Assembly (NCBI GenBank): GCA_937983035.1 | Contig: CALKAN010000174.1 | Coordinates: 1-18,689 of the forward strand | Length of the DNA: 18,689 nucleotides | Reading direction: 5' to 3' | Source of the DNA: an uncultured Paenibacillaceae bacterium | Lineage (GTDB): Bacteria; Bacillota; Bacilli; Paenibacillales; CALAME01 | In this document: positions 14,263 through 18,689 of the stretch, in pieces | Position numbering within the stretch: the stretch's first letter is position 1 | How the letters are laid out: each line of letters starts with the position of its first letter | Made by a program: the position numbers and the translations under genes | Notes under the pieces: generated by a model | Database searches by the model: none | What the model was told of the DNA's origin: nothing | Seen by the model: only the letters and a program-made list of their open reading frames with translations

Positions 14263-15573
14263 ATGACAACTGATACGGTCTTGCAAATTAGCTCCGATTC
14301 CGTCCGCGCTTTCTCTGAGCAGCTTGGGGAACCAGGCTGGTTGACAGAGCTTCGCTTGGAAGCACTGGAAGCAGCGAAAAAGCTGGAATTGCCGAAAGTC
14401 GAAAAAACGAAAATCAATCGCTGGAGACTCGAGCGTTTCGGACAGTTTCACCAAGAGCAGCCATTGCAATCACTCGATGAGCTGCCCAGTGAAATCAATG
14501 ATTTAATTCAATCGAACGATGGATCGGACAAACGCAATTTGTATGTTCAGCGCAATGGAAGCATGGTATATCGGCAACTGTCGGATGAATTAAAGCAGCA
14601 AGGTGTCATCTTTACGGAGATGAACACGGCTGTGAAAGAACATCCGGAGTTGGTTAAGAAATATTTCCTGCAAGTCATCCAAAAAGACGAGAGCAGATTG
14701 ACAGCACTGCATGCTGCTCTCTGGAGCGGCGGCGTATTCTTGTACGTTCCGAAAAACACGGAGGTTTCCATGCCTCTGCAAGCTTTGTTTATTTCCGATG
14801 ACAGGGAACGGGTATTTTCTCCGCACGTGCTGATTGTGGCTGATGCAAACAGCTCGGTCACTTATGTCGGCAGCTACGCGTCAACGGACAGCGATGTGGA
14901 ACTTGTTCACAACGGGATGGTGGAGATCGTCGCAGAAGCCGGCGCGCGCGTGCAGTATGCAGCAGTGCATAACTTGTCTGCTTCTATAACAGACTTGTCT
15001 TTAAGAAGAGCCGTCGTGCAAAATGACGCAAGCATTGAATGGATTGTCGGAGAAATGAATGCCGGCAATTGCTTGTCAGAGACTTCATCGGTATTGAAAG
15101 GCAACGGTTCTAAATCGGATGCCAAAGTCGTATGCATTGGCGAAGGAAGCCATGATCTCAACATTACAACAAGAGCGGTTCACATCGGCAAAAGCTCAGA
15201 CAGCAACATGCTCACTCGAGCGGTCATGAGAGACGAAGCCCAAGCGATCATCAATGGCATTACGAAGATCGAAAAAGGGGCAACCAATGCCAACGGCGAG
15301 CAGACGGAAAGAGTATTGATGCTCAGCCCGAAAGCGCGCGGTGACGCGAATCCGCTGCTTCTCATCGATGAAGATGAGGTAACGGCAGGACACGCGGCCA
15401 GCGCTGGTCAAGTGGATAAAGAACAGATTTATTATTTGATGTCGCGCGGAGTGACGAGACAAGAGGCAGAGAAACTGATCATCATCGGCTTCTTGCAGCC
15501 GATCGTTTCAGAAATTCCGATTGAGTCCGTGAAAGAGCAATTGTCTGCTCTGATAGAAAGGAAATTGCAGTGA
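14263..15573 (+). CDS. sufD: SufD, Fe-S cluster scaffold subunit
   Basis: A 436-residue protein, the usual length, with AGGAGGG before its ATG. The N-terminal helical part (residues about 1-90) includes EPGWLTELRLEALEAAKKLE, a hallmark of SufB/SufD relatives. The middle is the right-handed beta-helix. The C-terminal helical part carries TAGHAASAGQVDKEQIYYLM and SRGVTRQEAEKLIIIGFLQP, the SufB/D signature. SufD pairs with SufB and each binds one SufC; the complex is where clusters form. Sequence similarity with the sufB product in this window is clear in the N-terminal and C-terminal parts, as expected of paralogues. Confidence 0.96.
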   Translation: MTTDTVLQISSDSVRAFSEQLGEPGWLTELRLEALEAAKKLELPKVEKTKINRWRLERFGQFHQEQPLQSLDELPSEINDLIQSNDGSDKRNLYVQRNGSMVYRQLSDELKQQGVIFTEMNTAVKEHPELVKKYFLQVIQKDESRLTALHAALWSGGVFLYVPKNTEVSMPLQALFISDDRERVFSPHVLIVADANSSVTYVGSYASTDSDVELVHNGMVEIVAEAGARVQYAAVHNLSASITDLSLRRAVVQNDASIEWIVGEMNAGNCLSETSSVLKGNGSKSDAKVVCIGEGSHDLNITTRAVHIGKSSDSNMLTRAVMRDEAQAIINGITKIEKGATNANGEQTERVLMLSPKARGDANPLLLIDEDEVTAGHAASAGQVDKEQIYYLMSRGVTRQEAEKLIIIGFLQPIVSEIPIESVKEQLSALIERKLQ

Positions 15574-16796
15574 TGGATATTGCACGCATTCGCGATCAAT
15601 TCCCCATATTGAAGCAAGAGATCCACGGGCATCCGCTCGTTTACTTGGACAGCGCTGCAACTTCGCAAAAACCAGCCGCAGTGATTGAAGCCATTCGGGA
15701 ATACTATGAGCACAGCAACTCGAATGTGCACCGCGGCGTGCATACGCTTGGATCTCGCGCTACGGAAGCGTATGAAGGCGCAAGGGAAAAGATCGCCAAG
15801 TTTATCGGTGCGCCCCAGCCTGAGACCGTCATTTTCACGCGCGGCACAACGTCAGCCATTAATCTGGTTGCTCACGGCTATGCTCGCATCGTATTGCAGC
15901 CTGGCGACGAGATTGTCCTGACAATGCTGGAACATCACAGCAACTTGATTCCATGGCAGCAAGCAGCCAAGGCTGCCGGCGCTAAACTGAAGTACGTGCC
16001 GCTTCAGCAAGACGGAACGATTCGCATCGAGGATCTCGATGCTGTCGTAACCGAACGAACGAAGATCGTGGCGATGACGCATGCTTCCAACGTGATGGGG
16101 ACAGTGAACCCGATCAAGGAAGCGGCCCGCATTGCACATAAGCATGGAGCCAAGATCGTTGTCGACGGTGCGCAAAGCGCACCGCATATGTCAATCGATG
16201 TTCAAGATCTGGATTGCGACTTCTTCGCTTTTTCTGGTCATAAAATGTGCGGTCCGACAGGCATCGGCGTGCTCTATGGAAAGAAAGAGCTGCTGGAGCA
16301 GATGGAGCCGGTGGAATTCGGCGGAGAAATGATCGATCATGTGGATTTGCATGAATCGACGTGGAAGGAGCTTCCTTGGAAGTTTGAAGGAGGGACGCCG
16401 ATCATCGCAGGCGCAGTCGGGCTGGCCGCAGCCGTTGATTTTTTAGAAGAAATCGGCATGGACAATATTCGTCGTCACGAGCAGCAGATTGTAAATTATG
16501 CTATGGATGAACTGGCTAAAGTTCCAGATTTAAAGATTTACGGACCGAAGGAACGATCAGGATTAATTACGTTTAATTTGGGGAATATTCATCCCCATGA
16601 CGTAGCAACGGTGTTGGATTCAGAAGGCGTGGCAGTTCGCGCAGGCCATCATTGCTGCCAGCCGCTTATGCGATGGCTTGGCGTTGCTGCAACTGCGCGA
16701 GCCAGCTTTTATTTGTATAATAATGAAGAAGACGTGGACCGCTTAGTCAAGGCGTTATTAAAAACAAAGGAGTATTTCGGCCATGCAATTGGATGA
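15573..16796 (+). CDS. sufS: SufS, cysteine desulfurase (PLP enzyme)
   Basis: A class V aminotransferase-fold enzyme that takes sulfur from L-cysteine, leaving alanine and an enzyme persulfide. The ATG chosen overlaps the sufD stop (TGATG); a GTG one codon earlier is also possible. From this ATG the protein has 407 residues, with the PLP Lys at K224 in SGHKMCGPTG and the catalytic Cys at C361 in RAGHHC, the same numbers as in B. subtilis SufS. Other hallmarks are LDSAATSQKP, NVHRGVHTLG and VVDGAQSAPH. Residue 362 is a second Cys where B. subtilis has Ala. It passes sulfur to SufU, encoded next with a 14-base overlap. Confidence 0.97.
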   Translation: MDIARIRDQFPILKQEIHGHPLVYLDSAATSQKPAAVIEAIREYYEHSNSNVHRGVHTLGSRATEAYEGAREKIAKFIGAPQPETVIFTRGTTSAINLVAHGYARIVLQPGDEIVLTMLEHHSNLIPWQQAAKAAGAKLKYVPLQQDGTIRIEDLDAVVTERTKIVAMTHASNVMGTVNPIKEAARIAHKHGAKIVVDGAQSAPHMSIDVQDLDCDFFAFSGHKMCGPTGIGVLYGKKELLEQMEPVEFGGEMIDHVDLHESTWKELPWKFEGGTPIIAGAVGLAAAVDFLEEIGMDNIRRHEQQIVNYAMDELAKVPDLKIYGPKERSGLITFNLGNIHPHDVATVLDSEGVAVRAGHHCCQPLMRWLGVAATARASFYLYNNEEDVDRLVKALLKTKEYFGHAIG

Positions 16797-17214
16797 TCTA
16801 TACAGAAGGGTTATCATGGATCACTACCAGAGGCCGCGCAACCGCGGCAAATTAGCGGGCGATGCCGTTACGGTTGAATTGAACAATCCTTCGTGCGGAG
16901 ATCGCATTACGCTCCAAATGGATCTTTCTTCTGACGGGATCGTTCGCGACGTAAAGTTTGAAGGAGAAGGATGTTCCATCAGCATGGCTTCTGCTTCGAT
17001 GATGACGGATGCGATCAAGGGGAAACATTTGGAAGATGCGCTGGAGATGGCGCAAGATTTTTCCAGCATGATGAAAGGGGACTATAAAGAGTTTGATTAT
17101 GAAGATATCGAATCTCTTTCAGGCGTAAGCAAGTTCCCTGCTCGCATCAGGTGTGCCACTTTGGCATGGAATGCCCTTCGCAAAGGAGCCGAACAACGGC
17201 AGACGAAGGCATAG
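16783..17214 (+). CDS. sufU: SufU, zinc-dependent sulfur acceptor for SufS
   Basis: A 143-residue IscU-like protein of the Gram-positive SufU type. It carries the zinc ligands C38 and D40 (NPSCGD), C64 (GEGCSI) and C124 (RIRCATLAW), with the insertion between the second and third Cys that marks SufU rather than IscU. SufU takes the persulfide sulfur of SufS and delivers it to SufBCD. The ATG lies inside the end of sufS with AAAGGAG ten bases upstream, so the partners are translationally coupled. It is followed by a 65-base gap with a perfect palindrome before sufB. Confidence 0.97.
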   Translation: MQLDDLYRRVIMDHYQRPRNRGKLAGDAVTVELNNPSCGDRITLQMDLSSDGIVRDVKFEGEGCSISMASASMMTDAIKGKHLEDALEMAQDFSSMMKGDYKEFDYEDIESLSGVSKFPARIRCATLAWNALRKGAEQRQTKA

Positions 17215-17229
17215 ACGGACAGCTCGTAA

Positions 17230-17249
17230 TTCTGCATGCGCATGCAGAA
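17230..17249. repeat. Perfect 20-bp palindrome between sufU and sufB
   Basis: TTCTGCATGC (17230-17239) is followed at once by its exact reverse complement GCATGCAGAA (17240-17249). It lies 16 bases after the sufU stop and 14 bases before the AAAGGAGG site of sufB. In RNA it would form a hairpin with a small loop. It has no T tract, so termination is unlikely. Confidence 0.85.
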
Positions 17250-17279
17250 GACAATTCAATTTAAAGGAGGGCCAACAGC

Positions 17280-18689
17280 ATGGCGAAAGAAATGCCGGAA
17301 ATCGACAGCATATACAGGTATGGATTTAGGGACGAGCATAAATCGGTTTTCCAAACGGGCAAAGGTTTAAATGAAGAGATCGTTCGCGAGATTTCCAGAC
17401 AGAAAAATGAGCCGGAGTGGATGCTGGAGTTTCGCTTGAAATCATTGGAACGGTTTCTGCAGATGCCGACTCCGAAATGGGGCGGAAATTTGGATGATTT
17501 GGATTTCGATGAAATAAAATATTATGTGAAGCCTTCAGAAAGAAAAGGAAGAACTTGGGAAGAAGTGCCGGCTGAAATTAAAGAGACGTTTGATAAGCTG
17601 GGCATTCCGGAAGCCGAACAGAAGTATCTGGCCGGCGTATCCGCTCAATATGAATCTGAAGTCGTTTATCACAGCATGCAGAAGGAATTGGAAGACCAAG
17701 GGATTATCTTTATGGATACCGACACGGCTCTGCAAGAGCATCCGGAATTTTTTAAAGAATATTTCGGTTCCGTCGTCCCCCCTTCTGACAACAAATTTGC
17801 TGCATTGAACAGCGCCGTGTGGTCTGGCGGCAGTTTCATCTATGTTCCTAAAGGCGTCAAATGCGAAATTCCGCTGCAGGCATACTTCCGAATTAACTCG
17901 GAGAACATGGGGCAGTTTGAACGCACGCTGATCATCGCAGATGAAGACAGCTTCGTTCATTACGTGGAAGGCTGCACCGCACCGATTTACAGCACGAATT
18001 CGCTGCACAGTGCTGTCGTGGAGATCATCTGCAAGAAAAATTCTCGAGTTCGTTATACGACGATCCAAAACTGGGCGCCTAACATCTACAACTTGGTGAC
18101 GAAGCGCGCAGTCGCAGAAGAAAATGCGACCATGGAATGGATTGACGGCAACATCGGATCGAAACTGACGATGAAGTATCCGTCTGTCATTCTGAAAGGA
18201 GAGCACGCGAAAGGGCACGTATTGTCAATCGCGGTTGCGGGCAAAGGACAGCATCAAGATGCAGGCGCGAAAATGATTCACTTGGCGCCGAATACGACGT
18301 CTACGATCGTATCCAAATCGATCAGCAAGGACGGCGGCAAAGTCACTTATCGCGGCTTGACTTCCTTTAACAAAAATGCAGACGGCGCGAAAGCGAACGT
18401 TCAGTGCGATACGTTGATCTTGGATAAAGAATCGACGTCAGATACGATTCCTTACAATGAAGTAAAGAACGACAACATCATTTTGGAACACGAAGCGAGT
18501 GTTTCCAAAGTTTCTGAAGACCAGCTCTTTTATTTGATGAGCCGCGGCTTGACAGAAGCTGAAGCAACGCAAATGATCATTATGGGCTTCATCGAGCCGT
18601 TTACGAAAGAATTGCCGATGGAATATGCGGTTGAGATGAATCGGCCATGTAGTTGGCCTGCCCGAAGTTGCCGATCAGGCCGGACGTCG
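17280..18689 (+). CDS. sufB: SufB, Fe-S cluster scaffold subunit (3' end lost at a junction)
   Basis: The start ATG follows AAAGGAGGGCC. Residues 1-455 match SufB throughout: EPEWMLEFRLKSLERF near the start, VWSGGSFIYVPKGVKCEIPLQ in parts, the beta-helix core, C376 in NVQCDTL, and SEDQLFYLMSRGLTEAEA near the end. The known family continues after the MNR at 18636-18644 for about ten more residues (beginning LI and ending GSIG). Here the DNA changes instead to an unrelated sequence whose frame stays open to the window edge with no stop. So the SufB homology ends at about 18644 and the last codons are not SufB. SufB holds the nascent cluster with SufD and SufC. The gene is otherwise normal and is the last suf gene. 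Confidence 0.93.
   Translation, partial: MAKEMPEIDSIYRYGFRDEHKSVFQTGKGLNEEIVREISRQKNEPEWMLEFRLKSLERFLQMPTPKWGGNLDDLDFDEIKYYVKPSERKGRTWEEVPAEIKETFDKLGIPEAEQKYLAGVSAQYESEVVYHSMQKELEDQGIIFMDTDTALQEHPEFFKEYFGSVVPPSDNKFAALNSAVWSGGSFIYVPKGVKCEIPLQAYFRINSENMGQFERTLIIADEDSFVHYVEGCTAPIYSTNSLHSAVVEIICKKNSRVRYTTIQNWAPNIYNLVTKRAVAEENATMEWIDGNIGSKLTMKYPSVILKGEHAKGHVLSIAVAGKGQHQDAGAKMIHLAPNTTSTIVSKSISKDGGKVTYRGLTSFNKNADGAKANVQCDTLILDKESTSDTIPYNEVKNDNIILEHEASVSKVSEDQLFYLMSRGLTEAEATQMIIMGFIEPFTKELPMEYAVEMNRPCSWPARSCRSGRTS
18645..18689 (-). CDS. Fragment of a short-chain dehydrogenase/reductase gene
   Basis: The reverse complement of the last 45 bases reads TSGLIGNFGQANYM. This is the active-site strand of FabG-like or MaoC/17-beta-HSD4-like short-chain dehydrogenases: the Tyr of the N-Y-x-A-A-K motif preceded 13 residues earlier by the catalytic Ser, just outside the window. 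The GC content is about 60%, higher than the rest of the window. The homology breaks at about 18643, where sufB begins, so only a fragment is present on either side. Confidence 0.62.

Noticed and set aside
18645..18689. Insertion sequence or group II intron end interrupting sufB
   Set aside because: No terminal inverted repeat or intron 5' motif fits, whereas the reverse strand gives a clear short-chain dehydrogenase motif.
1..18689. CRISPR array, tRNA or rRNA genes
   Set aside because: No regularly spaced repeats, cloverleaf-like segments or rRNA-like conserved stretches were seen.

Overview
The window looks like chromosomal DNA of a low-to-mid GC, spore-forming member of the Bacillales. 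The evidence is a YhbH/SpoVR sporulation pair, a sufCDSUB iron-sulfur operon in the Bacillus gene order, a YunC (DUF1805) protein, a YwdK-type DUF423 protein, strong AGGAGG-type ribosome binding sites and frequent TTG starts (five of the fourteen intact genes). Both edges look like contig ends. The left edge begins inside the 3' end of a group II intron. The right edge runs off the end of sufB into about 45 bases of an unrelated, GC-richer short-chain dehydrogenase gene on the opposite strand, which is probably a chimeric junction.

Layout. 1-54: group II intron domain VI and 3' end. 177-677 (-): a two-helix membrane protein of unknown function. 904-2921 (+): a compact YtrA-like GntR repressor / ABC ATPase / ABC permease operon with overlapping genes and an inverted repeat over its promoter. 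2922-3313: no supported gene. 3314-5884 (-): yhbH then spoVR. 6116-11302 (+): a promoter with a perfect TetR-type palindrome in its spacer, followed by a lipoprotein RND adaptor, a SwrC/AcrB-family RND permease and a YerO-like TetR regulator that overlaps the permease stop codon. 11480-11965 (-): a small three-helix membrane protein. 12277-12648 (+): DUF423 membrane protein. 12785-13084 (+): YunC, followed by a strong terminator. 13148-13407: the suf leader. 13408-18644 (+): sufC, sufD, sufS, sufU and almost all of sufB.

How the genes work together. The suf genes encode the whole minimal SUF machine: SufS takes sulfur from cysteine, SufU accepts it, and the SufBCD scaffold ATPase builds the cluster. 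The RND operon looks self-regulated, because its own TetR product is encoded last and a matching operator sits in the only good promoter. The GntR-ABC operon has the same self-regulating logic. yhbH and spoVR form one transcription unit.

No wholly new system is evident. The most interesting non-coding part is the suf leader: a good sigma-A promoter, a tandem Fur-like repeat, a possible 27-codon leader ORF and a long A/T-stem terminator-like hairpin, all upstream of sufC. A second non-coding oddity is a perfect 20-bp palindrome between sufU and sufB.
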